Shown here: in pieces, positions 1-12,335 of the stretch
Position numbering within the stretch: position 1 is the stretch's first letter
Layout: every line of letters begins with the position of its first letter
Assembly (NCBI GenBank): GCA_964036195.1
Contig: CAXIWS010000384.1
Span: 1 to 64,000, forward strand
Length of the DNA: 64,000 bases
Direction of reading: 5' to 3'
Source of the DNA: Sphaerolaimus hirsutus
Taxonomy: Eukaryota; Nematoda; Chromadorea; Monhysterida; Sphaerolaimidae
Position numbers and translations under genes: made by a program
Notes under the pieces: generated by a model
The model's input: the letters and a program-made list of their open reading frames with translations, nothing else
What the model was told of the DNA's origin: nothing
Database searches by the model: none

Positions 1-300
1 GAAGGTAATAGAACGATCGGGGTTAGGCGCTGTTGGCGTGGTGCCAGAGCTACGCGAAGTAAATCGCGTTACGCGAGCTGCGTGATTTGCGCAGGCGCAA
101 ATCACGCAACCACAGGGTCACGCGACTTGCGCAGGGCGCAAATTTCGCAACCACAGGGCCACGCGACTTGCGCAAATGCGCAAATTTCGCAGCTCGGGCT
201 CGGGCTCTGGGCCGCACCTCAACGCCGAAAACTCAGAGCCGGTCTTTCAACCAGGCTCCTGGCTGGGCGTGAGCGCAAGTGAACCACTTTAGGCGTATGT
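1..300. repeat. Diverged copy of the GCGCAA-rich repeat arm
   Basis: Contains iterated blocks such as GCGCAAATCACGCAACCACA. The same vocabulary (a GCCAGAGCTRCGC block, then TAAATCGCGTT) recurs at about 51,930-52,080 and in every unit of the 52-64 kb array. The short ORFs here are by-products of the repeat; I see no gene. Confidence 0.5.
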
Positions 301-439
301 ATCAAAATGCGGTACATTAAAATTGCGGGTTTTATGTGCGGTAAGTAGGATTTGTTCCCGCGTTTTGCGGTGAACGGTTTTCGAACCAGGAACGTCAAAA
401 GGACACTGCGCCATCTGCGGTAGGTAGGAAAACTGAAAA

Positions 440-800
440 TTTTGCGTGTCGCTCAGAACATGCAAACTTTGAACATCAATAACTCGACTAATTCTGGGCC
501 GATTTTAGTAAATTCACTTTTAAAATGATGACGAATGCTTGGAGAGTTCATTTCTGAGGTCAAATAGGCGATACAACATTGTGTATATATCGATTTGGCC
601 GGATTTTGAAATGCGAAATTTACGGAAAATCTTTATTTTTGAACATGCTATCGTATACTCCTGATCGAGAGAAACTCAATGAAACAAAAATGAGATCGAT
701 ATCTCTTTCCGATCAAAAGTGCAAAAGATCTAAGCCCGTGCTAAATGAGATCGATATCTCTTTCCGATTAAAAGTGCAAAAGATCTAAGCCCGTGCTAAG
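440..800. repeat. Fragment of a foldback-element arm
   Basis: This stretch matches one arm of the foldback element at 49,877-51,249: the same order of blocks around AACATGCAAACTTTGAACAT, then a TATATCGATTTGGCC-like block, then GAGAGAAACTCAATG. The inverted partner arm is missing, so it is a solo remnant. A 40-bp sub-block around GATCGATATCTC is repeated twice near 690-785. Confidence 0.55.
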
Positions 801-1259
801 AACATTGAGGAGTGACGACACCAATTACACTACCAATTACCAGCTAAAGTAAACTTGATAGCTCCAGCTAAAGTAAACTCGATAGCTCCACCTAGGGTTC
901 AAACGGGATCGCGGTCCCGTATCCTGTGAAATTCTGGGATTGAAACTGACATTTTTGACATCTGACATTTTTACTGCAATATCTGGGATAAAAATCAGAG
1001 AGAAAATTCAAGAGTCCAAAAAGTGTGATCGTTTGGAAATTGAACGCACCGCCGTCCTTGACCATGGCCACGTCGTCGTCCTCCATGAACATGACCTGCT
1101 TCGTGTGCTCGATCATATTTCGTTTTTACTATGGAATAATTAGGTACCTAATTACGAAATTTATCACAAGATTTTATTCATTAAATTATGGTAGGATTCT
1201 GTGCAGACTTTCACAGCGAAGAGAGCCTAAGCGGCTTAGGCGCAGCGTCAGGTAGTGGT

Positions 1260-1362
1260 AAAGTCAAATGTCAAATGTAAAGTGAACTGTCAAATGTAAA
1301 GTAACTGTAATTTCACATTTGACTTTGCATTTGACCTTCCATTTGACACTTTACTTTACACT
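1260..1362. repeat. Inverted repeat of TCAAATG/CATTTGA motifs
   Basis: The left half iterates GTCAAATGTAAAGT and the right half its complement ACTTTACATTTGAC, so the strand can fold back. The same motifs form a larger inverted repeat at 30,140-30,375. Confidence 0.55.
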
Positions 1363-1397
1363 TGAATGGGCTTGTGATTGCTACCAGGTTGTTTTTA

Positions 1398-1474
1398 CCC
1401 AACTGTATCAAGGTAACTACCATAGTGGTGATAAATAATATCACCACTATGGTAGTTACCTTGATACAGTTGGG
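1398..1474. repeat. 77-bp perfect hairpin, copy 1
   Basis: Arms of about 36 bp starting CCCAACTGTATCAAGG and ending CCTTGATACAGTTGGG surround a loop of only about 5 bases. It is either a very short palindromic MITE or a small-RNA precursor-like hairpin. No coding meaning. Confidence 0.75.
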
Positions 1475-1548
1475 CAAAGACCATGTTGCCAAACCCGCGA
1501 GGTTGATGTTTCATCTCAAACATTGGGATTGCTACCAGGTTGTTTTTA

Positions 1549-1625
1549 CCCAACTGTATCAAGGTAACTACCATAGTGGTGATAAAAAATATCACCACTA
1601 TGGTAGTTACCTTGATACAGTTGGG
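1549..1625. repeat. 77-bp perfect hairpin, copy 2
   Basis: Same palindrome as at 1398-1474. The left flank (GATTGCTACCAGGTTG) is also shared, so hairpin and flank were duplicated together. Confidence 0.75.
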
Positions 1626-1784
1626 CAAAAACCAAACAAACGGCTGGCCGTGGCAAACAGACACGACAGAGCAGTTTGGTTGATTGTCGTCCTTAGCGGG
1701 CGGGGCTGGCGGACCCCATCTGGGGGCACTCACAGACCCTGTAAAATGCCATGAAAAATGTCAAGCACGCTTTGTGGTGAGACT

Positions 1785-1870
1785 AGTGATGGAATGGCGC
1801 CATCGACGCTTGGCGCCCTTTTCCTGTGGCGCCTGGCGCCCACTTTCTGAAAGGCGCCATGGCGAAACAT
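1785..1870. mobile_element. Left part of a GGCGCC-arm hAT-like element
   Basis: Starts with TAGTGATGGAATGGCGCC, the terminus seen in the complete elements at 29,161-29,972 and 42,929-43,598, followed by GGCGCC-rich arm sequence. No right terminus is visible; the neighbouring GGGATC element may have interrupted it. Confidence 0.5.
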
Positions 1871-1898
1871 TTTTGTCTATAAACTCGATAGCTCCACC

Positions 1899-2313
1899 TA
1901 GGGTTCAAACGGGATCGCGATCCCGTATCCTGTGAAATTCTGGGATTGAGCAGTCCCGATCCCGAAATCCAAAAAAAACAATCCTGATCCAGAAAACTTT
2001 CAAATCCCGATCCCGAGAATCTCCCAAGTCCGGGATCCCGGAAAAAATAGTGGGAATTATAAAAGATGGAAGCAAATGACAGTTTTGCGTGCAAAAATGT
2101 CAACGCAAACGCCCAGCGTGAATGAACAGTGACAGTGACAAACAGTGAGGAAAATCTCTATCCCTAGACCGCAATCCCGATCCCGTGACCCCAATCCCGA
2201 TCCCGAAATCTCAAAATACCAATCCCGATCCCGATACCGAAACCACAATCACGATCCCGAAATCGTGAAAAGTGAATCCCGATCCCGAAACGTCAATCCC
2301 GTTTGAACCACCT
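1899..2313. mobile_element. hAT-like element with GGGATC arms
   Basis: Begins TAGGGTTCAAACGGGATC and ends near CCCGTTTGAACC, with arms made almost only of iterated ATCCCG. The internal 150 bp match the interior of the copies at 30,744 and 48,595. The left end and its flank AACTCGATAGCTCCACC also occur at 846-945, where only the first about 50 bp of the element follow, so the junction was duplicated after insertion. Confidence 0.6.
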
Positions 2314-2617
2314 AGGGTCGGCCGATGTTTGTTTTTATAAACGTTTTTTTTTAAAAAACAACGTTTTATTTATTAAAAAAAATGACGTCCGAATGACGTT
2401 TTTAAAAAAACATTGGCCAAAATTTTTAGTACTAAGCACTAGGTATTTTGCAAAATTTTTGCACGCAAGCGCGCAATTTCACACACAAATTGACATTGGT
2501 GGTTGTTTTCATTGGTTTTGTGGCATTTTTAGTATCAAAGTATTCATTTCTATGTGCTACCATGGGTTAATAAGCCGTCATATGTTGCTGTAGTATGTAA
2601 TATTGAGGTAATGTGCT

Positions 2618-2770
2618 TCCATGTACCTCCAGAGTGTGTAAATTCACTCCCAAAGTACCCACCATTTTTGGTGACTGGTCAGAAAGATAACACCGTTCAT
2701 GCTGTAAACGACATCGAAAAACGTGGACGAACTCGAAAAACATTTTTACGCATAAATCTTGAAACATAAT
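2618..2770. repeat. Duplicated segment, copy 1 (possible exon)
   Basis: About 150 bp are repeated with few differences at 3,072-3,232. Both strands are open. The plus strand reads to a TAA through PPFLVTGQKDNTVHAVND; the minus strand has an acceptor-like TCGTTTACAG, 25 open codons, then a GAG|GTACAT donor. Two near-identical copies give no codon-level signal, so I cannot decide whether either frame is used. Confidence 0.35.
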
Positions 2771-2875
2771 TTCCACGGGTAAGCAAATCGATGATGATGA
2801 CAATTTTGATTGAATGAAGTGTGAAAATCGTATGAAACTTCTGAAAATATGCATTCAAATGGTTATCGATCCCGA

Positions 2876-3071
2876 TAGGGCTCAAAAAGGGGGCTGTGGT
2901 CCTGGTACCTGCTTCGGCAAATCCTGGTCCCGGTCCGGATGCCCCAGTCCCGGTCCCGGTCCCGACAATTGAAAAATGCCAGTCCCGGTCCCGACCACCA
3001 AGTCCCGGTCCCGATAAGAAAAATTTCTGGTCCCGGTCCCGGTCCGAAAAACTGGTCCCGTTTGAACCCTA
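2876..3071. mobile_element. Short hAT-like element with GGTCCC arms
   Basis: Runs from TAGGGCTCAAAAAGGG to CCCGTTTGAACCCTA with GGTCCC/GGTCCCGA iterations between. The expected 8-bp duplication is absent: the right flank starts CTTCCATG, which at 2,618 is found without an element. The left junction was therefore probably rearranged. Confidence 0.6.
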
Positions 3072-3232
3072 CTTCCATGTACCTCCAGAGTGTGTAAATT
3101 CACTCCCAAAGTACCCACCGTTTTTGGTGACTGGTCAGAAAGATAACACCGTTCATGCTGTAAACGACTTCAAAAAACGTGGACGAACTCGAAAAACATT
3201 TTTACGCATAAATCTTGAAACATAATTTCCAC
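3072..3232. repeat. Duplicated segment, copy 2 (possible exon)
   Basis: Second copy of the 2,618-2,770 segment. The plus-strand reading differs by two residues (NDF-KK instead of NDI-EK) before RGRTRKTFLRINLET and the same TAA. Confidence 0.35.
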
Positions 3233-3239
3233 GGGTAAG

Positions 3240-5215
3240 CAAATTTTGAATTACCTTGAAATACCGCCAGGGGGTTTATTTTTTCAGAGTGAGAATTTTG
3301 AGGGGGGGTTAAACGTTGTCTATACACCAAATTTGGGGGGGGGGTATTTCGAGGGGGGGGGGGGGTTATAAGTTCATAGTGACCATTTTGTGGCGGGTCA
3401 GTATTTACCGTAATTTGTCAAGTAAAGTGCAAAGATGATATAAAGTTTATGTGTATTGTCATAAAATGTTCGGACTAGTGATGGAAAAGCGCCATAAAAA
3501 ATGGATGGAGTGATATAGATGAAGCTATATACCGTATTACCTCGAATTAACCCCCCCCCCCTCGAAATACCCCCCTAAAATTTGGCTGGAAATAAATCCA
3601 CATCTCAGCAAAAACAGGTGTTTGGGGATTTTTGGGTACATTTTGGGATGGACCACACGGTAGTTGACATCGACAGCAAATGTCAACTGATTCCATCGGA
3701 ATCCATCATTACCCGCAAAGGTAACGTTTCAATGAGCCATTGCTTACAGCCAATAAGTTTCTCTTACGTGATACTTTATGTATATATGAATATTTATTTA
3801 TTTATTATATATTTTTTTATTTCGCCACTCAAAAGGTATCATTTGGAGGGGGTTTTCCATTGGAAGACCCCTAAAAAAACCCATGCATACCGGCGAAATG
3901 AAACGTGGTGATGGTGATGGCAGTGGTGATTGTGATGTCGGTGTGTTGCGTTGTGGATTATGCTGCATTTGAAATTTAATTGTGTTTATAAACTGTTTAC
4001 CTTCCTATCACCCCCATGCAATTTTGGGGTCAGTGTAACTCCCACAATTCCTAAATACACCCCCCATCTTTTGAAATTCATAGAACATTGAAATCCACAG
4101 CCGCAGCCTAACCCGCAATTTATAAGTTTCAATAGCCCTACTGTAATACAGTCAAATACCAGCGATTGCGGCACACAACTTGGCGCCCACCAAATTGTTA
4201 CCAAAATACAGGAGTTGTCACCATGGCGCAACTCGTACCAGCCTGGTATGAGATGAGCCATGGGGACCACGCCGGGTTTTTTGAGTTCCTCCAGGCGGGG
4301 AGGGACGGTAATCAAACTATTTGGAGGGACTTATTTGACAAACGATTGAAACCTATATATTGCGGGTTCGCTGGTTCCAGTCCCTCCTTGCATTAGACGA
4401 AAATGCGGGTATGGCTTTGAACACACAAACCCAGAAATCATTCAACACATGAATGCAACCCACATTTTTCATGTTTCAAGTACACACTGTAGACACCTTG
4501 TACGATTTCTTGCGTACAGCAAAACACCTTGTGTACAAATACGCATGTATTTACATGAAAATATTAAAGCGAATATTTATTTGAAACGCACTGTAGTTAA
4601 ACAGTGTGTCATTACGGTTCAAAGTGGGTTCAAAGTGGTTGGAGGGGGTATTGGAAAACCCCTATGAAAGTATTTGACGGAATCGTCGACAATCTGCATC
4701 AACGGTACATAGAAAGCAAGGAGGTGTAAAAACCCGTGAACATATAAATGGCGGGTTTCAACTACTTATTATTTCCTTTTTGCAACATGATGACATGATG
4801 ACATCATGGATAAAGAATGTCCTTGTTGAAAATGAAGCATTCCACAGAAACGCCACAACAGAGTAATTCACTGTTGGAACACAATGACAACGGTTTCCAT
4901 ATTGTGTACTAGCTACTAGTGATGGAATGGCGCCATGGCGCTGGCGCCATTAAAGGTTGTCTATACACCAAATTTGGGGGGGGGGTATTTCGAGGGGGGG
5001 TATAAGTTCATAGTGTCCATTTTGAGGCGGGTCAGTATTATCCATAATTTGTCAAGTAAAGTGCAAAGATGATATAAAGTTTATGTGTATTGTCATAAAA
5101 TGTTCGGACTAGTGATGGAAAAGCGCCAGAAAGAATGGATGGAGTGATATAGATGAAGCTATATACCGCATTACTCTGAATTAAACCCCCCCCCCCCTCG
5201 AAATACCCGTTTTTA
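3240..5215. repeat. Gene-free stretch with TACCGTATT-type repeats
   Basis: Several copies, in both orientations, of an element reading TACCGTATTACCTCGAATTA followed by C-runs, or its complement ending TTTCGAGG with G-runs (about 3,270-3,410, 3,530-3,585, 4,960-5,040, 5,160-5,215). A truncated TAGTGATGG terminus lies at about 4,917. No exon could be supported. Confidence 0.5.
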
Positions 5216-5219
5216 CCCA

Positions 5220-8200
5220 CGCGTTACAAGGTAAACACTTTCACATTGATCCAATTCACTGTTGAAACATTTTCTAAACGGGTTTGAAATACGCTGTGGC
5301 GCAGTGTGTTTGTCGTGTTGCTGGTTCGAATCCCATCTCATAGGACCGCATGGGTTTCATTTTCGCTCACTCCACTAACCAGCAAATGAAACCCGCAAAC
5401 GTTATGTTTCACTCGGACATACTAAAGTTCGGCTAAGCAAATATCGCCGATCAACATTCAGCTTTTGCCGCGCCCTGGCGCTTTTACATCACTATGCATG
5501 CACTGTGTACATATATTTGTGCACGTGTGACTAATTAACAAGACATAAGGAGTGTTGTGAGGGAGTTTGAGGGGGGGTATTTCAAGGAAATACGGTACAT
5601 AACGTAATTTGGCAAATGAAGACATAAGTAAGTGTATGTGCTTTTGTCCGGGGATGTTCAGCCATTGTATTTACGGAGCCACGTGAACTTTCAGCATTTA
5701 CCATAATTTGTCAAGTAAAGTGCAAAGATGATATAAAGTTTGTGTATTGTCGTATAATGTTCGGACTAGTGATGGAAAAGCGCCAGAAAAAAATGGATGG
5801 AGTGATATAGATGAAGCTATATACCGTATTACCTCGAATTAACCCCCCCTCCTCGAAATACCCCCCTAAAATTTGGCTGGAAATAAATCCACATCTCAGC
5901 GAAAACAGGTGTTTTTATGTCACTCACTACGCAGTTTAACTGATCATCAACAGTGACAAAAAAAACACTTTTTAAATAATTTCTCTGTTCCAAAATATTT
6001 GCGTGTCTCACAAAAAGTGCAAAAAACACCAAATTGATCTTTTTGACTAAAATCTAGGCTTTCCTGTGGCACCCTTGTCGCCTGGCTTCGAACCAGCAAC
6101 ACGAAAACCACACTGCGCCACATGCGTATTTCAAACCCTTTTTGGAATTGTTTCAACGCTGAATCGGATCAATTTTGATCCGTTTTTACCCACGCGTTAC
6201 AAGGTAAACACTTTCACATTGATCCAATTCACTGTTGAAACATTTTCTAAACGGGTTTGAAATACGCTGTGGCGCAGTGTGTTTGTCGTGTTGCTGGTTC
6301 GAATCGCATCTCATAGGACCGCATGGGTTTCATTTTCGCTCACTCCACTAACCAGCAAATGAAACCCGCGAACGTTATGTTTCATTCGGACATACTAAGG
6401 TTCAACTACGTAAATATCGCTGATTCGACTACACTCTCAATGTCAAAAGCGCCATGGCGCTTATGCTTTGGCGGCGCCATGGCGCTTTTACATCACTATG
6501 CATGCACTGTGTACGTATATTTGTGCACGTGTGTCTAATTAACAAGACATACGGAGTGTTGTGATGGTACTTACATGTGCTTTCCGTTCATTGTCACGTC
6601 ATAAAATGTCACAATATCTCCATATTTAATTGATAAAAATACGCATATTGCATAAAATGCTTACTTCATTTATATTGCAGAAAAACGGTGCGAAACAGTG
6701 ATAATTATGTTGCAGTTTGGAATGTTTGGAACGTAAGACTAATTTTAATTGTTTGCAGCACATGCTTGATAGCATGTGAGCTTTCGTTGGTTTAGGCCGC
6801 CAAAAATGGATCGAGTGATATAGAAAAGTGCAAAAAACACCAAATTGATCTTTTTGACTAAAATCTAGGCTTTCCTGTGGCACCCTTGTCGCCTGGCTTC
6901 GAACCAGCAACACGAAAACCACACTGCGCCACAGCGTATTTCAAACCCGTTTTGGAATTGTTTCAACGCTGAATTGGAACAATTTTGATTTGTTTTTACC
7001 CATGTGTTACAAGGTAAACACTTTCACATTGATCCAATTCACTGTTGAAACATTTTCTAAACGGGTTTGAAATACACTGTGGCGCAGTGTGTTTGTCGTG
7101 TTGCTGGTTCGAATCCCATCTCATAGCACAGCCTGGGTTTCATTTTCGCTCACTCCAGTAACCAGCAAATGAAACCCGCGAACGTTATGTTTCATTTGGA
7201 CATACTAAAGTTCGCCTAAGCAAATATCGCCGATCTGTATTCACTCTCAATGTCAAAAGCGCCATGGCGCTTTATGCTTTGGCGGCGCCATGGTGCTTTT
7301 ACATCACTATGCATGCACTGTGTACGTATATTTGTGCACGTGTGTCTAATTAACAAGACATACGGAGTGTTGTGATGGTACTTACATGTGCTTTCTGTTC
7401 ATTGTCACGTCATAAAATGTCACAATATCTCCATATGTAATTGATAAAAATACACATATTGCATAAAATGCTTACTTCATTTATATTGCAGAAAAACGGT
7501 GCAAAACAGTGATAATTATGTTGCAGTTTGGAATGTTTGGAACGTAAGACTAATTTTTAATTGTTTGCAGCACATGCTTGATAGCATGTGAGCTTTCGTT
7601 GGTTTAGGCAACATGATGACATTGCCATCATGGATATAAACATTGTTAAGGACTGAGACTGGATCAATGCACTGAAAACACACACAACACGGTAAGCTGT
7701 GTTGAAACATAAAAATAACGGTTTCCATGAGAGCGTTCCATGATACGTTTGCGTTGGTTTTGGCTACATGATGACTGAGGTTGATAATGAATCAACGCAG
7801 TGCTTTCACACACAGCATTGTAAGCTGTGTTGCAACATAAATATCACGGGTTCACAGAATTTCACCTGTCCCCACTTTTAGCCGTGTCCACGTGCGCTGG
7901 CTGTTCGACCAGCGGCTGCGAAACAGTGATAATTATGTTGCAGTTTGGAATGTTTGGAACGTAAGACTAATTTTTAATTGTTTGCAGCACATGCTTGATA
8001 GCATGTGAGTTTTCGTTGGTTTAGGCCGCCAAAAATGGATGGAGTGATATAGAAAAGTGCAAAAAACACCAAATTGATCTTTTTGATTAAAATCTAGGCT
8101 TTCCTGTGGCACCCTTGTCGCCTGGCTTCGAACCAGCAACACGAAAACCACACTGCGCCACAGCGTATTTCAAACCCGTTTTGGAATTGTTTCAACGCTG

Positions 8201-10960
8201 AATCGGATCAATTTTGATCCGTTTTTACCCACACATTACAAGGTAAACACTTTCACATTGATCCAATTCACTGTTGAAACATTTTCTAAACGGGTTTGAA
8301 ATACGCTGTGGCGCAGTGTGTTTGTCGTGTTGCTGGTTCGAATCCCATCTCATAGGACCGCATGGGTTTCATTTTCGATAACTCCAGTAACCAGCAAATG
8401 AAACCCGCGAACGTTATGTTTCATTCGGACATACTAAAGTTTAACCAAGTAAATATCGCCGATCCACATTCAGCTGTTGCCGCGCCCTGGCGCTTTTACA
8501 TCACTATGCATGCACTGTGTACATATATTTGTGCACGTGTGACTAATTAACAAGACAAGGAGTGTTGTGAGGGAGTTTGAGGGGGGGTATTTTGAGGATA
8601 TACGGTACATAACGTAATTTGGCAAATGAAGACCTAAGTAAGTGTATGTGCTTTTGTCCGGGGATGTTCAGCCATTGTATTTACGGAGCCACGTGAACTT
8701 TCAGCATTTACCATAATTTGTCAAGTAAAGTGCAAAGATGATATAAAGTTTGTGTATTGTCGTATAATGTTCGGACTAGTGATGGAAAAGCGCCAGAAAA
8801 AATGGATGGAGTGATATAGATGAAGCTATATACCGTATTACCTCGAATTAACCCCCCCCTCGAAATACCCCCCTAAAATTTGGCTGGAAATAAATCCACA
8901 TCTCAGCAAAAACAGGTGTTTTTATGTCACTCACAACACAGTTTAACGGATCAACAGTCACTCCCATCAACAGTCACAAAAAAAGCACTTTTTAAATAAT
9001 TTCTCTGTTCCAAAATATTTGCACGTCTCACAAAAAGTGCAAAAAACACCAAATTGATCTTTTTGACTAAAATCTAGGCTTTCCTGTGGCACCCTTGTCG
9101 CCTGGCTTCGAACCAGCAGCAACACGAAAACCACACTGTGCCACAGCGTATTTCAAACCCGTTTTGGAATTGTTTCAACGCTGAATTGGAACAATTTTGA
9201 TTTGTTTTTACCCATGTGTTACAAGGTAAACACTTTCACATTGATCCAATTCACTGTTGAAACATTTTTTAAACGGGTTTGAAATACGCTGTGGCGCAGT
9301 GTGTTTGTTGTGTTGCTGGTTCGAATACCATCTCATAGGACCACATGGGTTTCATTTTCGCTCACTCCAGTAACCAGCAAATAAAACCCGCAAACGTTAT
9401 GTTTCATTTGGACATACTAAAGTTCGCCTAAGCAAATATCGCCGATTCGCATTCAGCTTCAATGTCAAAAGCGCCATGGCGCTTTATGCTTTGGCGGCGC
9501 CATGGCGCTTTTACATCACTATGCATGCACTGTGTACGTATATTTGTGCACGTGTGTCTAATTAACAAGACATACGGAGTGTTGTGATGGTACTTACATG
9601 TGCTTTCATGGATATAAACATTGTTAAGGACTGCGGTTGATACTGAATCAATGCAGTGCTTTCACACACAGCATTGTAAGCTGTGTTGCAACATAAATAT
9701 CACGGGTTCACAGAATTTCACCTGTCCCCACTTTTAGCCGTGTCCACGTGCGCTGGCTGTTCGACCAGCGGCTGCGAAACAGTGATAATTATGTTGCAGT
9801 TTGGAATGTTTGGAACGTAAGACTAATTTTTAATTGTTTGCAGCACATGCTTGATAGCATGTGAGTTTTCGTTGGTTTAGGCCGCCAAAAATGGATGGAG
9901 TGATATAGAAAAGTGCAAAAAACACCAAATTGATCTTTTTGATTAAAATCTAGGCTTTCCTGTGGCACCCTTGTCGCCTGGCTTCGAACCAGCAACACGA
10001 AAACCACACTGCGCCACAGCGTATTTCAAACCCGTTTTGGAATTGTTTCAACGCTGAATCGGATCAATTTTGATCCGTTTTTACCCGCGCGTTACAAGGT
10101 AAACACTTTCACATTGATCCAATTCACTGTTGAAACATTTTCTAAACGGGTTTGAAATACGCTGTGGCGCAGTGTGTTTGTTGTGTTGCTGGTTCGAATC
10201 CCATCTCATAGGACCGCATGGGTTTCATTTTCGATAACTCCAGTAACCAGCAAATGAAACCCGCGAACGTTATGTTTCATTCGGACATACTAAAGTTTGA
10301 CCAAGTAAATATCGCCGATCCACATTCAGTTGTTGCCGCGCCCTGGCGCTTTTACATCACTATGCATGCACTGTGTACGTATATTTGTGCACGTGTGACT
10401 AATTAACAAGACATACGGAGTGTTGTGATGGTACTTACATGTGCTTTCCGTTCATTGTCACGTCATAAAATGTCACAATATCTCCATATTTAATTGATAA
10501 AAATACACATATTGCATAAAATGCTTACTTCATTTATATTGCAGAAAAACGGTGCAAAACAGTGATAATTATGTTGCAGTTTGGAATGTTTGGAACGTAA
10601 GACTAATTTTTAATTGTTTGCAGCACATGCTTGATAGCATGTGAGCTTTCGTTGGTTGAGGCAACATGATGACATTGCCATCATGGATATAAACATTGTT
10701 AAGGACTGAGACTGGATCAATGCACTGAAAACACACACAACACGGTAAGCTGTGTTGAAACATAAAAATAACGGTTTCCATGAGAGCGTTCCATGATACG
10801 TTTGCGTTGGTTTTGGCTACATGATGACTGAGGTTGATAATGAATCAACGCAGTGCTTTCACACACAGCATTGTAAGCTGTGTTGCAACATAAATATCAC
10901 GGGTTCACAGAATTTCACCTGTCCCCACTTTTAGCCGTGTCCACGTGCGCTGGCTGTTCG
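5220..10960. repeat. Block of duplicated segments with paired tRNA-like heads
   Basis: The same modules recur here: tRNA-like heads facing away from each other, a conserved 3' tail around TATGCATGCACTGTGTAC, and a GTTTGGAATGTTTGGAACGT module. Segments 7,900-8,560 and 9,780-10,410 are near-copies, as are 7,380-7,920 and 10,430-10,980. GGCGCC fragments sit at 6,440-6,490, 7,255-7,300 and 9,465-9,510. Short ORFs repeat exactly with the modules and are not genes. Confidence 0.65.
6060..6310. repeat. Palindromic unit with two divergent tRNA-like heads
   Basis: The right arm reads TGGCGCAGTGTG (A-box-like) then GGTTCGAATC (B-box-like) on plus. The left arm has the same pair on minus (TTCGAACC, then CACTGCGCCA). 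Both arms start from GGGTTTGAAATACGC, so Pol III-type promoters would point outward. Similar pairs lie at about 6,880-7,125, 8,100-8,350, 9,090-9,330 and 9,960-10,205. The A-B spacing is shorter than in a real tRNA. Confidence 0.6.
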
Positions 10961-12335
10961 ACCAGCGGTTGTCCGCTGTCACACTGCATACTGTCACTGT
11001 AACTTACAGCTGCCATGAGTGCATAAAATCTATTGGGTACTGCAGGACACCATCTAACATGTGTTATTTGCAAACCATCAATTGACCTACCCACACACTA
11101 GTTGACATGGTAACTGTCAACTGCCAAATGTCAACTCGACAATGACCTGGGGAATGTCAAATGCTGGACATGTGTGTATTAGGTATTTCCTTTTTGCAAC
11201 ATGATGACATGATGTCATCATGGATAAATAATGTCCTGGAAAAAAGTCCTGAAAATGAAACAATCCACAGAAACAGCCACAATACAGTAACTCACTCTTG
11301 TAACATAGAGACAACGGGTTTCATTTTTTCCACGAAATACAGAACTGCACATGCACCTGTCCCAGCTGTAGTGGCTTTCCTCCATGTTTTTCGTGTTTCT
11401 TTTTTTTCTTTTTCATTTCTTTTTTTTTCATTTTCGCTCACTCCACTAACCAGCAAATGAAACCCGCCAAAAAGTTCAAAAACGTCATATTGGTTGTTTT
11501 TGCATTTTTTTTTGACCCGCATAAATTCTGTGGTGCATAAATTACTTAAGAACTGCCGGTTTTCAAGGCTGCTGATTGTTTAGAGATTCGAGTTGATTGA
11601 GTAGTGGTAAATGACACAGGTGACTTGTCGACAAGTTGAATACGGAGGGGGGAAATCGCTTATTTGACTCATTTGAAATCGTCTTGACGCTTATTCCGCG
11701 GTTGAACAAAGTCATCCTCGTCACTGAGCACAATTTCGTGTTCATGGTATAGCGTTGTAAAAAGCGATATTGATCACTAACATTTCTAGTGCAGTGTATT
11801 TTCGGCACTGCAGGTTCAAGAATCTCTCATCCTAACATTTCAACTAACCCATCACTAGCCGTGGCTTTGCGTTCAGGTGTGTGCCCGTGTGAACTGAGTT
11901 TCGATTATGTATCACACAGGGCGCCACCTGCGCGCACGGCAGGCAGTGTGCAAGCCATCTATTCTAAATATTCTATTTTTTTGAATTTTAACTTTTTAAA
12001 TTTTGGAACTGGGTGATAATGATTTGGGGTTGGCGCAACAACAATGATTTCATGGATGATAATAAGGTGCACTACCCTGAGATGACCAAAAGTCAATTTT
12101 TACACGTGCGTATTTATATTGATATTTTGAGTGCATGGGAATAAAAATTTCTACATGTGTGTAAAAATGTTAACTTTTACACGTGTGCATTCATATTGAT
12201 TTTGTCAGTACCATCTTTTTAATTTTTTTTAAAGATTCAAAAAGTTTACATTTACAGCATTCACTTGACACAAGTTTACTGCACTTCAAATCAGTCCAAC
12301 CAAACAATTATCAATAACATTTTAAATGTAATAAA

